From: Udaeobacter sp025935755
GTDB lineage: Bacteria > Verrucomicrobiota > Verrucomicrobiia > Chthoniobacterales > UBA10450
Length of the DNA: 64,000 bases
Assembly (NCBI GenBank): GCA_036278715.1
Contig: DASUKN010000094.1
Span: forward strand, 28,707 to 92,706
Reading direction: 5' to 3'
Shown: one piece after another, positions 42,773 to 51,646 of the stretch
Position numbering within the stretch: the first letter of the stretch is position 1
Layout of the letters: the number at the start of each line of letters is the position of its first letter
Translations under genes and position numbers: made by a program
The notes under the pieces: model-generated
Told to the model about the DNA's origin: nothing
The model's database searches: none
Seen by the model: only the letters and a program-made list of their open reading frames with translations

Positions 42773-43789
42773 ATGCGCCAAATGGAAGCCGCCGACTGGG
42801 CATCGCTAAGTGATGCGGAACTTCTCGAGCGCCGCATTTCGTCACTAGAGTTACAGCTCCAAGGTACCGCGTTGGAACCGCTGATTCGACAATTGTACGA
42901 TGAACTTTCGGCAAAAGACCTGATGTTTCATCCACCGTGCCACGTCGGCGATGAATGGTTCGTCCCGGTGGGTATTCCTGCGATCTTTATTCCATTCTTT
43001 TTGGTTAATGACCGGCTTCGTGCGCTTGAGCGCACGATGATGCTCGAAGTAGAAGGCGGCACGCCGGAGTGGTTCATGAAGCTGATGCGACATGAAGCGG
43101 GACACGCTTACATGTACGCCTATCAAATGACGCGCCGTAAAAAATGGAAACAATGTTTCGGGCAAACTTCGCTCGAGGAAACGCCGGACACTTACCGGCC
43201 ACGTCCATTTAGCCGCAGTTACGTCGTTCATCTCGAGGATTGGTATGCGCAGAGTCATCCGGACGAAGATTTCGCCGAGACCTTTGCGGTGTGGCTCACG
43301 CCGGGGTTCGATTGGCGCAATAATTACGCTGGCTGGCCTGCGCTTCGAAAAATGGAATACGTTGACGAGCTGATGCGTTCATTGGCTGGCGTGCCGGCGG
43401 TGCACACGCCGGAATATCGTGTCGCCGATTACGATTGTCTCAACGTAAAACTCAAGACGTATTACGCGCGGAAACGCAAGCTTAACGAAGAGAACTATCC
43501 TGATTTTTACGATGCCGACCTACGACAGCTTTTTGCCGCACCAGCTGGCATCACCGCAAGCGCCTATTTGCGGCGGCGAAGGAGGCGGTTACTGAATGCG
43601 ATTTGCCAGTGGACAAACGAAAAAAAATTTCCTGTGAACCAATTGCTCACGAGGCTTACCTACCGATGTGATGAACTTGGATTGCACGTGCTCAATGACG
43701 ATCCGCAGCAGGATTTTCGTGTCACCGCTTTCATCACGACACTGGTGATGAATTATCTTTTCACGGGCAAGTTTAAGCGCACGAAATGA
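42773..43789 (+). CDS. putative zinc-binding metallopeptidase
   Basis: 338 residues from ATG at 42773. LMRHEAGHAYMYAYQ (about 102-116) holds the HExxH zinc motif with catalytic Glu, and DEDFAETFAVWLTPGFDWR about 162-180 has the likely third ligand Glu, a gluzincin-like arrangement. The protein belongs to a little-studied family annotated as putative zinc-binding peptidases, with no signal peptide. The following gene, on the same strand, encodes an ATP-grasp ligase, and such pairing suggests a peptide is made and trimmed, but this is inference. A family A repeat separates the two. Confidence 0.75.
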   Translation: MRQMEAADWASLSDAELLERRISSLELQLQGTALEPLIRQLYDELSAKDLMFHPPCHVGDEWFVPVGIPAIFIPFFLVNDRLRALERTMMLEVEGGTPEWFMKLMRHEAGHAYMYAYQMTRRKKWKQCFGQTSLEETPDTYRPRPFSRSYVVHLEDWYAQSHPDEDFAETFAVWLTPGFDWRNNYAGWPALRKMEYVDELMRSLAGVPAVHTPEYRVADYDCLNVKLKTYYARKRKLNEENYPDFYDADLRQLFAAPAGITASAYLRRRRRRLLNAICQWTNEKKFPVNQLLTRLTYRCDELGLHVLNDDPQQDFRVTAFITTLVMNYLFTGKFKRTK

Positions 43790-43800
43790 CCGCCGGTTCC

Positions 43801-43922
43801 TGTCATGTCGAGCGCAGTCGCTGCAACGAAATACGAAGCACGAGGCCTGGCCTTCAAACATCCCGTTGCAAAACCTTGAGATACTGGCACGGGGTTGCTC
43901 GACTCCGCTTCGCTCCAATGAC
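43801..43922. repeat. family A dispersed inverted repeat
   Basis: Left arm TGTCATGTCGAGCGCAGTCG, right arm CTCCGCTTCGCTCCAATGAC, with the shared interior words GCTGCAACG and GAGGCCTGGCCTTCAA. It lies between the peptidase gene and the ATP-grasp gene, ending six bases before the latter's start. Confidence 0.7.
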
Positions 43923-43927
43923 CTAAC

Positions 43928-44947
43928 ATGAAAAAGAAACTCAAAGTCCTGGTTCTATTCGATGGCACAAGTCCGACGACTGTTGACCAGGATTTCAGTG
44001 ACGAACTGAAAACGAAAGAGTGGAAGACCGAGGCAGACGTCATGAAGGCGCTCGGCACGTTGGGGCACACAGCCGAGCATCTTGCCATCTATGACGACGT
44101 CGATCTTCTGCGGCAAAAACTCGAGACGTTCGCGCCTGACGTACTTTTCAATCTGGTCGAACAATTCCGGAACAAATCTGAATTCGACCAGAACATTGTC
44201 TCATTTTTCGAGATGCAAGGCCTGCCATTCACCGGCTGCGGTTCAACAGGGCTAACACTTTGCAAACACAAAGGCATTTCCAAAAAAATTCTGCACTATC
44301 ACGGCATTCACGTGCCGAACTTCGTGGTTATCCCCCGTGGGCAGCGGATTGCGAGCCCGAAACAGGCAAAATTTCCGCTTGTGATCAAACCGGTGAAAGA
44401 AGAAGCGTCTTATGGAATTTCCCGCGCGTCATTCGTTGGAAATGACGAGCAGTTTCGCGAACGCGTAACCTTCATTCACGAGAAGTACAATAGCGACGCA
44501 ATCGCCGAGGAATACATCGACGGCCGGGAGCTTTACGTGAGTTTGATGGGCAATGTGCGGTTAACGGTATTTCCGATTCGTGAAATGGTCTTCCGTGAAG
44601 TGCCGCCTGATGAACCGAAGATGGCTACCTACAAAGCAAAATGGGACGAAGAATATCGCAAACGCTGGGGCTTGGAGAATCACTTCGCCGAAGATCTCGA
44701 TCCGACGCTCGTCAAAAATATCCAGGAAAAATGTAAAGAGATTTACCGATTGCTCACAATCGACGGTTATGCGCGAATCGATCTACGCCTGACATCCGAG
44801 AACAAACTTTATTTCATCGAGGCGAACCCCAATCCCATTCTTGCTGACGATGAAGACTTCGCGATGGCAGCCGAAAAAGCGGGGCTGTCATATCCCCAGT
44901 TAATCGACCGGATCGCGCGTCAAGGGATACAAACAGTTCGCGATTAA
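43928..44947 (+). CDS. ATP-grasp ligase related to D-Ala-D-Ala ligase
   Basis: 339 residues. N-terminal domain with KVLVLFDGTSP and FNLVEQF; then LPFTGCGSTGLTLCKHKGISKKILHYHGI as in Ddl enzymes; the ATP-grasp core has FPLVIKPVKEEASYGISRAS (about 147-166) and IAEEYIDGRELYVSLMGN, and ends RIDLRLTSENKLYFIEANPNPIL with the metal-binding Glu/Asn. The middle contains about 35 extra residues (KAKWDEEYRKRWGLENHF), unlike true Ddl, and the Ddl Tyr-Lys-Ser substrate set is not clear. It probably joins an amino acid or peptide carboxylate to an amine using ATP. Confidence 0.75.
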   Translation: MKKKLKVLVLFDGTSPTTVDQDFSDELKTKEWKTEADVMKALGTLGHTAEHLAIYDDVDLLRQKLETFAPDVLFNLVEQFRNKSEFDQNIVSFFEMQGLPFTGCGSTGLTLCKHKGISKKILHYHGIHVPNFVVIPRGQRIASPKQAKFPLVIKPVKEEASYGISRASFVGNDEQFRERVTFIHEKYNSDAIAEEYIDGRELYVSLMGNVRLTVFPIREMVFREVPPDEPKMATYKAKWDEEYRKRWGLENHFAEDLDPTLVKNIQEKCKEIYRLLTIDGYARIDLRLTSENKLYFIEANPNPILADDEDFAMAAEKAGLSYPQLIDRIARQGIQTVRD

Positions 44948-45075
44948 AAAAAGAAACGTCGGACCTTTTCAACGTCGAGGACCTCCAGCAGGTACGAGGA
45001 GCAACTTAGGCGTGACATGGCGCATCAAAATCTTGTAAGGTCGGACCCTACAGGACGTTTTGGAAAAGTTATTCC

Positions 45076-46875
45076 ATGAAAACAAAACGCGATGCTCGAT
45101 CTGCTCCTGCCTGCTGTCGTCTTGACGAAGGCGGGTTTTTTAGTCCGCGAACATCGATAGCAGTTCTTCTTTGCACACTAGTTGGCTGTTCCGTGTTAGG
45201 CGCGACGCAGATTGATTTCTTCAGTCCTCAGACAAGCTCAAAAGATTCTGAGAGAACTCTGTCATTCGCTGAACGCGTGGCTTATCAACGGGCCATTGAG
45301 GACGTTTACTGGCGTCACCGCATTTGGCCAAAGGAGGGTGTGAATCCAAAACCTCCGCTGGATTCGGTCATGTCTTGGGCACAGGTCGAAAAGAAAGTCG
45401 CCGATTACCTGCGCAAGTCGCAAACACTCGACGATCACTGGCATCGCCCGATCACCGCTCACCAGTTGCAAGCTGAGTTGGATCGCATGGCGGCTAACAC
45501 CAAACAGCCTGGCGTACTGCGCGAACTTTTCGAAGCGCTCGGGAACGATCCCTTTGTTATAGCTGAGTGTCTGGCGAGGCCAATCGTGGTGGAAGGTTTA
45601 ATCACCAAGTCGGACGCGCCCGATAGATTTGATACTGGGTCACAGCAGTCGTGGCTCGCTAATGCGAAGACGAAAGTGCGCACAATCGCGGAGGCGAGAA
45701 GGCTAAACTACACCCTTCCGGTAGTAGCCAGTCTAGGCGGTTGCATGGAAGACGTCTGGGCTCCAACAGGCCTCACCAACGCGCCGAGTGCGCGGGCGGG
45801 CCACTCGGCAATTTGGACCGGCAGTGAAATGATCGTCTGGGGCGGAGGTGCCAGCGGCCCCATCTATTTGAACACCGGCGGGAGGTACAATCCCAGCACC
45901 GACAGTTGGACAGCCACCAGCACCGCCAACGCGCCGGATGCCCGGGGTGGCCACACCGCACTGTGGACTGGCAGTGAAATGCTCGTCTGGGGTGGATTCA
46001 ATGGCAGCAGCAATTTGAACACCGGCGGGAGGTACAATCCCGGCACTGACAGTTGGACAGCCACCAGCACCACCAATGCGCCGGTTGGCCGACAGGATTG
46101 TTCGGTAGTGTGGGCCGGCAGCGAGATGATCGTCTGGGGAGGATACGACGGGGCGTATTTGAACACGGGCGCGCGATACAATCCAAGCATGGATAGTTGG
46201 ACAGCTACGAGTATCGGCAACGCTCCCACAGGTCGGTATGAGCATGCAGCGGTCTGGACTGGTACCGAGATGGTGATCTGGGGTGGATTTATCGGTCCCA
46301 CAGCCTTGCACACCGGCGCGAGGTATGATCCTGGCACCGACAGTTGGACAGCCATCAACGGAAACGGCGCGCCGTCCGGTCGAGGCTTTCCGTCGTCAGT
46401 CTGGACCGGCCGCGAGATCATCATATGGGGTGGATGGGATGACCATGATTTCCTTCATACCGGGGGGATTTACGATCCCGGGACGGACAGTTGGACAGCC
46501 ACCAGCGTGACCAACGTCCCCACCGGTCGATTCCAGCACTCGGCGGTGTGGACCGGCAATGAAATGATCGTCTGGGGCGGATGGAATCCCCCCAATATTT
46601 TCAATACCGGCGGCAAATACAAGCCAGGCGCGGAAAGTTGGACAGCCACCAGCACCACCAACGCGCCCACTGCTCGATACGTTCCTACCGCAGTCTGGAC
46701 CGGCAGCGAAATGATCGTCTGGGGCGGGGCTGCCGGCATCAATCCGACCTATTTTAACACCGGCGGCAGATACTGCGGGCCATTGCCAACACCGACGCCA
46801 ACACCTACTGCAACAACAACACCGAGATCTACACCGGTTCCGCGATCCAGGCTTACCCCAGCACCGCGGCCTTAA
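45076..46875 (+). CDS. secreted kelch-repeat (beta-propeller) protein
   Basis: 599 residues. An unusual 25-residue start before a hydrophobic export segment (about 28-45). Residues 55-200 are helical with ERVAYQRAIEDVYWRHRIWP and DYLRKSQTLDDHWHRPIT, reminiscent of the N-terminal chaperone part of SurA/PpiD-type proteins. Then come seven near-identical kelch repeats of about 58 residues, each with GHSAIWTGSEMIVWGG, LNTGGRYNP and TDSWTATST, predicted to close as a seven-bladed propeller. A Thr/Pro tail ends the protein. Extracellular binding is likely. The repeats are alike also at DNA level, indicating recent duplication or gene conversion. Confidence 0.75.
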   Translation: MKTKRDARSAPACCRLDEGGFFSPRTSIAVLLCTLVGCSVLGATQIDFFSPQTSSKDSERTLSFAERVAYQRAIEDVYWRHRIWPKEGVNPKPPLDSVMSWAQVEKKVADYLRKSQTLDDHWHRPITAHQLQAELDRMAANTKQPGVLRELFEALGNDPFVIAECLARPIVVEGLITKSDAPDRFDTGSQQSWLANAKTKVRTIAEARRLNYTLPVVASLGGCMEDVWAPTGLTNAPSARAGHSAIWTGSEMIVWGGGASGPIYLNTGGRYNPSTDSWTATSTANAPDARGGHTALWTGSEMLVWGGFNGSSNLNTGGRYNPGTDSWTATSTTNAPVGRQDCSVVWAGSEMIVWGGYDGAYLNTGARYNPSMDSWTATSIGNAPTGRYEHAAVWTGTEMVIWGGFIGPTALHTGARYDPGTDSWTAINGNGAPSGRGFPSSVWTGREIIIWGGWDDHDFLHTGGIYDPGTDSWTATSVTNVPTGRFQHSAVWTGNEMIVWGGWNPPNIFNTGGKYKPGAESWTATSTTNAPTARYVPTAVWTGSEMIVWGGAAGINPTYFNTGGRYCGPLPTPTPTPTATTTPRSTPVPRSRLTPAPRP

Positions 46876-46933
46876 GGATGTTGATTAGCGATTGGTGACC
46901 AATGTTGGGCGCAGCCGAAGGCAGTCGTTTCTC

Positions 46934-46954
46934 TTCGCTTCGCTCAGAATGACA
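46934..46954. repeat. family A right-arm fragment
   Basis: TTCGCTTCGCTCAGAATGACA alone, with no left arm visible nearby. A solo arm shows the family also exists as single REP-like units. Confidence 0.6.
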
Positions 46955-47047
46955 ACTTTAGGTGCAGTCCACCTCGAAATGCGAAGAGCGTACTGTGACG
47001 ACGAAAAACACGAGACGCGTGGTGTGTTTTTTGAGGTAGGCTGACAC

Positions 47048-47455
47048 ATGAGCGTGCAAGTTTATGGATGCAATCATGTGGCGATCGAAGTCGATGATGT
47101 TGAGAAGGCAGTAGCCTTTTACAAGGATGTGTTCAATCTCGAACAAATGAGTGGCGGCGAGGGCGACGCGTTCTTCAAACTGGGTGATCACCAGTTCCTC
47201 GCGATTTTCGAAGTGGACAAGGTTCAGCGAGCAAACATGCGGCATTTCGGGATCATGGTCCGCGATGAAACGCAGCTCGAGGAAGTGAAAAAGAAACTTA
47301 CCGGCAAGTACAAACTCCAATTAGAGCCACCGTTTCGCTGTGACTTTCGCGACCCATGGGGAAATCGGATTCAAGTAGTCGACCTTCACGATGAATCCCT
47401 CGTGTGGCTGTTGCCTTATCGTGAGGTGCAGAAAGCGGGTATCAAGTTCAAGTAG
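47048..47455 (+). CDS. VOC-family (glyoxalase/dioxygenase fold) protein
   Basis: 135 residues. YGCNHVAIEVDDVEKAVAFYKDVFNLEQ is the first module, with the metal His in NHVAI; MRHFGIMVRD holds the second His candidate and FRDPWGNRIQVVDLHDES the final strand with the usual DPxGNxIQ. With His and a plausible Glu/Asp set, it may bind metal; the reaction is unknown. Followed after 10 bp by the acetyltransferase gene, so cotranscription is likely. Confidence 0.8.
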   Translation: MSVQVYGCNHVAIEVDDVEKAVAFYKDVFNLEQMSGGEGDAFFKLGDHQFLAIFEVDKVQRANMRHFGIMVRDETQLEEVKKKLTGKYKLQLEPPFRCDFRDPWGNRIQVVDLHDESLVWLLPYREVQKAGIKFK

Positions 47456-47465
47456 GGACTCCTCG

Positions 47466-48050
47466 ATGCAGCTCGTGCTCGAACAATGCATGATTCGCCC
47501 GTGGCGACTGGAGGATGCCGAATCAATAGCCAGACACGCCGACAATCGCAAAATCTGGCTGACAGTACGCGATCTTTTCCCCCATCCATACACGGTCCAG
47601 GACGCGCACGAATTCCTGCAGCGAGCGATGAGCGAACAGCCAGAAATGAAATTTTGCATCGAGATTGACGGCGCGGCCGGCGGCGCGATCGGTGTTCGCC
47701 CCGGTCAGGACGTGCATCGGTATACAGCTACAGTGGGTTACTGGTTAGGCGAGCAGTTCTGGGGACACCGTATCATGACTGAACCGGTGACTGCGGTCAC
47801 TGATTTCTGTTTCGACAATTTTCCGCTCCGGCGAATTTCTGCGGAGGTATTTTCAAGCAATCCGGCATCCACGCGTGTGCTGGAAAAAGCCGGCTTCAGT
47901 CTTGAAGGACGCCTCAAGAACACGTCCTTAAAGACGGGAAGCTTCTCGATTCTCTGCTGTATGCCAGGACCAAATAGACTAGGCCAAAGCGGCGGCTTGC
48001 GAGAAGAGAAGCGCAAGCGAGACGCATGCGCTACCGTACAGAACCGATGA
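47466..48050 (+). CDS. GNAT acetyltransferase (RimJ/RimL type) with apparent 3' frameshift
   Basis: From ATG at 47466. MIRPWRLEDAESIARHADNRKIW, GAIGVRPGQ, GYWLGEQFWGHRIMTEPV (acetyl-CoA binding) and NPASTRVLEKAGFSLEG are the family landmarks. After GRLKN the frame gives unfamiliar residues, while the +1-shifted frame reads DGKLLDSLLYARTK and a stop at 47975-47977, exactly the expected end of such enzymes. One base appears lost near 47921-47923. As read, the frame runs on to 48050 and its TGA overlaps the ATG of the next gene, which may be chance. A sequencing error is possible. Confidence 0.7.
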   Translation: MQLVLEQCMIRPWRLEDAESIARHADNRKIWLTVRDLFPHPYTVQDAHEFLQRAMSEQPEMKFCIEIDGAAGGAIGVRPGQDVHRYTATVGYWLGEQFWGHRIMTEPVTAVTDFCFDNFPLRRISAEVFSSNPASTRVLEKAGFSLEGRLKNTSLKTGSFSILCCMPGPNRLGQSGGLREEKRKRDACATVQNR

Positions 48051-48757
48051 TCTCATTTATTGTTCCCGCGTACAACGAAGAGCACGAACTTTCGGATACC
48101 TTGGCTGCGATTCGGGAGGCCGCCTCTGGCGCTTCGCAGCCGTACGAGATCATCGTCGTTGATGATGCCTCCACGGACGCGACGTCCAAAATCGCGTCGG
48201 ATGCTGGCGCGAAGGTAATTCCAATCAATCGCCGCCAAATCGCAGCCTCTCGGAACGCAGGCGTAAGCGCTGCCAAGGGCGATTACTTGTTCTTCGTTGA
48301 CGCCGATACGCGGATCAATCGACTGCATGTGACGGGAGGCATCACTGCTCTGGAAAATGGCTACGCTGGAGGCGGCGCGCGAGTTTCGATGGACGGATTT
48401 GTTCCCTTTTGGGGACGCCTGTTGTTGCGCGGGTTTTCGTCGATTTATTTTGGCCTTAACCTTGGGGCTGGAGCATTTCTTTTCACCACGCGTCGCAATT
48501 TCGATGTTATTGGCGGATTCGATGAGCAGTACTTTGCCGGTGAAGAAGTTTATTTTTCGCTCGAGCTGAAAAAGCTGGGCGGATTCAGAGTGCTGCGGGA
48601 ACCGGTTGTTACGTCGGCCCGTAAATTGCGCATGTATCCGGCGAAGGATTTTCTGCGCAAATTCTTTGGCGTAATCTTCCGCGGTCCGCGAGGAGTCCGC
48701 TCGCGTGAGAAGCTTAGCCTTTGGTACGATGGCAAACGGGAGAGCCGTCCAGCTTAG
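48047..48757 (+). CDS. family 2 glycosyltransferase
   Basis: 236 residues from ATG at 48047. ISFIVPAYNEEHELSDTLAAI and YEIIVVDDASTDATSKIA are the nucleotide-sugar binding start of GT-A, family 2. DYLFFVDADTRIN has the DxD metal motif and GGFDEQYFAGEEVYFSLELKK the acceptor-side ED-type motif. Lacking transmembrane helices, it should act at the cytoplasmic face; the sugar is unknown. Similar short GT2 proteins often act in lipid or surface glycosylation. Confidence 0.85.
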   Translation: MISFIVPAYNEEHELSDTLAAIREAASGASQPYEIIVVDDASTDATSKIASDAGAKVIPINRRQIAASRNAGVSAAKGDYLFFVDADTRINRLHVTGGITALENGYAGGGARVSMDGFVPFWGRLLLRGFSSIYFGLNLGAGAFLFTTRRNFDVIGGFDEQYFAGEEVYFSLELKKLGGFRVLREPVVTSARKLRMYPAKDFLRKFFGVIFRGPRGVRSREKLSLWYDGKRESRPA

Positions 48758-48819
48758 GAGCGAACGAAGGGTTGTCCGGTTGCGAAAATCGATTCCTCGG
48801 CTACAATAGGCGCTTCGTT

Positions 48820-49083
48820 ATGGCTGAAAGCACCCAAACGTCGGATCTCAAGGAGTTCCAGTTGCATGAAAAAGATACTGGCAGCGCGGATGTGCAAGTC
48901 GCACTTCTTACCCGCCGGATCGAGCATTTGACTGAGCACCTTAAGATTAACCGGAAAGATCATTCGTCGCGGCGGGGCCTACTCAAGATGTTCGCGCAAC
49001 GCCGAAGTCTGCTCGATTATTTGAGCAAAACGAAGGCTGATCGTTACAAGCATTTGATCGAGAAGCTAAACCTTCGGAAATAA
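48820..49083 (+). CDS. rpsO: 30S ribosomal protein S15
   Basis: 87 residues from ATG at 48820. DTGSADVQVALLTRRIEHLTEHLKINRKDHSSRRGLLKMFAQRRSLLDYL is the near-universal S15 core that binds 16S rRNA helices in the platform. A longer ORF from 48721 is out of character before the ATG. It precedes pnp, the usual bacterial order, where S15 and PNPase share transcripts. Confidence 0.97.
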   Translation: MAESTQTSDLKEFQLHEKDTGSADVQVALLTRRIEHLTEHLKINRKDHSSRRGLLKMFAQRRSLLDYLSKTKADRYKHLIEKLNLRK

Positions 49084-49185
49084 CCGGAGGATCATTCGGT
49101 AGTCCGGATCCGGACGTTTGAACTACTCGAAGCCACAACTAAAGAGATAACCAGCAGTCCAGGCGTAGCAATCACCTTGGATTTT

Positions 49186-49234
49186 AGGTTTTAGTTTCGG
49201 GTCCGGCAGTTGCCGGATAGCGGGTTTAAAACCT
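49186..49234 (+). promoter_or_regulatory. pnp leader hairpin, candidate RNase III/PNPase autoregulation site
   Basis: AGGTTTTA (49186-49193) pairs with TAAAACCT (49227-49234), and inside it TCCGGC-AGTT-GCCGGA forms a second helix. A double-stem in the leader 45 bp ahead of the pnp ATG is where Escherichia coli pnp carries the RNase III-cut hairpin used for autoregulation. The parallel is by position and shape only. Confidence 0.5.
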
Positions 49235-49278
49235 ACAGTCGGGGTGACCGCCTGGAACCGCCAATCCAGGAAAATACT

Positions 49279-51411
49279 ATGCAACAAAAGGTCACCGCCA
49301 AAATCGGCGGCAATGAGATATTTATCGAAACCGGCAAAATCGCCAGACTCGCCGATGGCGCAGTCATCGTTACGTGCGCCGACACCACCGTGCTTGTCTG
49401 CGCGGTTTCGGCCTTAGCAATCAAAGAAGGTCAGGACTTCTTCCCGCTAACAGTCGATTACCGCGAGAAAGCGGCTGCCGCCGGAAAATTCCCGGGCGGC
49501 TATTTTAAGCGCGAAGGCCGTCCTACCGAAAAGGAAACACTCACCTCGCGAATGATCGATCGGCCGTTGCGGCCGCTCTTTCCGAAGGGATATTTTTACG
49601 ACACACAAATCATTTCGATCCTGCTTAGCGCCGATGGGCAGAACGATCCCGACATGCTAGCAATCAATGGCGCATCCGCCGCACTGAGCGTTTCAGATAT
49701 CCCATTTGCAGGTCCGATTGGCGCTGTGCGCGTAGGTCGGGTTAATGGTGAGTTCGTTGCCAATCCAACACACGACGAACGTGCCCAAAGCGACCTCGAC
49801 CTCGTTTATGTCGGCAACGAAAACGATGTGATCATGATCGAAGGCTCGGCAAACGAAATGCCCGAAGCCGAATTCACAAAAGCCCTCGAATTTGCGCATA
49901 CGCACGCACGCGAGATGATCCGGGCGCAAAAGGAGTTGGCATCGCGAGTGGCTAAAGCAAAGCGCGACGCTCAGTTGCTTCCGGTGAAGCAGGAACTCGT
50001 GGATATCGTTCGCCAGGTTGTTGGCGATCGAATCGAACAAGCGCTCCATACCGAGGGCAAGAGCGCGCGTGCAAAAGCGATCGACGTTCTGCGTGACGAA
50101 GTTAAGAGTGCGATCCTCGAAAAATTTCCCGAGACAAACTCGTTTGCCATCAATCAGGCATTCGAGTCCGTGGAAAAGAAAACCTTCCGGGCCAGCATTC
50201 TCGAAAAACAAAGGCGCGTCGATGGGCGTGGTTACACCGACTTGCGACAGATCAGCTGCGAAGTGAGTGTCCTGCCGCGAGCACACGGTTCGGCGATTTT
50301 TCAACGTGGAGAAACTCAGGCACTCGCGCTCGCCACGCTGGCTCCCATTGAAGAAGCACAAATGATCGATGCGTACGGCGGCGGAGAACAATCGAAGCGT
50401 TTCATTCTGCATTACAATTTTCCGCCATTTAGCGTCGGTGAAACAGGGCGGACAGGCGGACCAGGGCGGCGGGAGATTGGCCACGGCGCTCTGGCGGAGC
50501 GCTCGCTGGAGCCGGTCGTGCCCAGCGAAAACGAATTTCGTTACGCCATTCGCATTTCCAGCGAGATCATGGAATCCAACGGCTCGACTTCAATGGCCAG
50601 CGTGTGCGGCGGGATGCTCGCACTGATGGATGCAGGTGTGCCGGTGAAAGGCATGGTTGCCGGAATCTCAGTCGGCCTCGTAACCGAGACTGGCGAAGAC
50701 GGGCAATGGAAGCGTTACGAATTACTCACCGACATCATTGGCTCCGAAGATCATTACGGCGATATGGATTTCAAGCTTTGCGGAACCGACACAGGCGTGA
50801 CCGGTTTTCAGCTTGATCTGAAGCTTCCCGGTATTGGTCTCAATATCATGGCCGAAGCGATTCAACGCGCCAAAGAAGCGCGTACGAAGATCCTTGAGAT
50901 CATGCGCGCCACCATGGATAAACCGCGCACGGAGTTGTCGAAATACGCCCCGCGGATCGAGACCATCAAGATTAATCCGGAGAAGATCGGCGCCCTGATT
51001 GGACCCGGTGGCAAAACCATCAAGGGAATCGTCGCGGAAACCGGCGCCGAAATTAACATCGAGGACGACGGTTCAGTGCACATTTACGCAACCACTGGGG
51101 AGAGCATGGCGCGCGCGAAGGAAATCATAGGCGGCATGACACGCGAAATCGAGATTGGCGTAACCTATCAGGGGCGCGTTGTCACGACGAAGGAGTTCGG
51201 CGCGTTTGTTGAAGTTTTCCCGGGCAAAGACGGCTTGGTCCACATTTCAGAGCTTGCCGATTTTCGCGTGAAGCGCACGGAAGACGTCGTCAAAATTGGT
51301 GATATGATTTGGGTCAAGTGCATCGGCATCGACGACAAGGGTCGTGTAAAACTTTCGCGCAAGGCAGCATTGAAAGAACGGGCTGAAGCAGAAACAGGCC
51401 AGGCTCTGTAA
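49279..51411 (+). CDS. pnp: polyribonucleotide nucleotidyltransferase (PNPase)
   Basis: 710 residues from ATG at 49279. It degrades RNA 3' to 5' with phosphate. Two RNase PH-like domains: the first near 5-210, the second from about 310 with FILHYNFPPFSVGETGRTGGPGRREIGHGALAERSL, the hallmark of the catalytic half. A KH domain at about 555-620 (KIGALIGPGGKTIKGI) and an S1 domain at about 625-695 (GVTYQGRVVTTKEFGAFVE, LVHISEL) complete it. A longer ORF start upstream reads through the leader hairpin and was rejected. Confidence 0.97.
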   Translation: MQQKVTAKIGGNEIFIETGKIARLADGAVIVTCADTTVLVCAVSALAIKEGQDFFPLTVDYREKAAAAGKFPGGYFKREGRPTEKETLTSRMIDRPLRPLFPKGYFYDTQIISILLSADGQNDPDMLAINGASAALSVSDIPFAGPIGAVRVGRVNGEFVANPTHDERAQSDLDLVYVGNENDVIMIEGSANEMPEAEFTKALEFAHTHAREMIRAQKELASRVAKAKRDAQLLPVKQELVDIVRQVVGDRIEQALHTEGKSARAKAIDVLRDEVKSAILEKFPETNSFAINQAFESVEKKTFRASILEKQRRVDGRGYTDLRQISCEVSVLPRAHGSAIFQRGETQALALATLAPIEEAQMIDAYGGGEQSKRFILHYNFPPFSVGETGRTGGPGRREIGHGALAERSLEPVVPSENEFRYAIRISSEIMESNGSTSMASVCGGMLALMDAGVPVKGMVAGISVGLVTETGEDGQWKRYELLTDIIGSEDHYGDMDFKLCGTDTGVTGFQLDLKLPGIGLNIMAEAIQRAKEARTKILEIMRATMDKPRTELSKYAPRIETIKINPEKIGALIGPGGKTIKGIVAETGAEINIEDDGSVHIYATTGESMARAKEIIGGMTREIEIGVTYQGRVVTTKEFGAFVEVFPGKDGLVHISELADFRVKRTEDVVKIGDMIWVKCIGIDDKGRVKLSRKAALKERAEAETGQAL

Positions 51412-51646
51412 GTTTGGAGTGCGCGGACACGCCGTTTGATATTCGCGAAGTGCGAACGCCGGAAGCGTTGATAGTAGCGCGACCGTTCCGGCTTCGAACG
51501 CAAAAGCGCAAGCCAAAGGCTCGCCCCACACTTGGTCGCTGCGAACGGTAAAATTACCTAGCAGCGGTAGGCGGCGCACGCTGCAGCAGTGTACCCTTTA
51601 GTTGACAATATCCGGCAGGGATGGAGTTAAAGGAGGTACCTAAACC

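Noticed and set aside
43888..43903. TGGCACGGGGTTGCT resembling a sigma-54 promoter ahead of the ATP-grasp gene
   Set aside because: The spacing between the GG and GC elements is one base short of the strict sigma-54 requirement, and it lies inside a dispersed repeat.
49693..50484. 263-codon minus-strand ORF opposite pnp
   Set aside because: Antisense to the conserved RNase PH domains of PNPase; composition is unlike a real protein.
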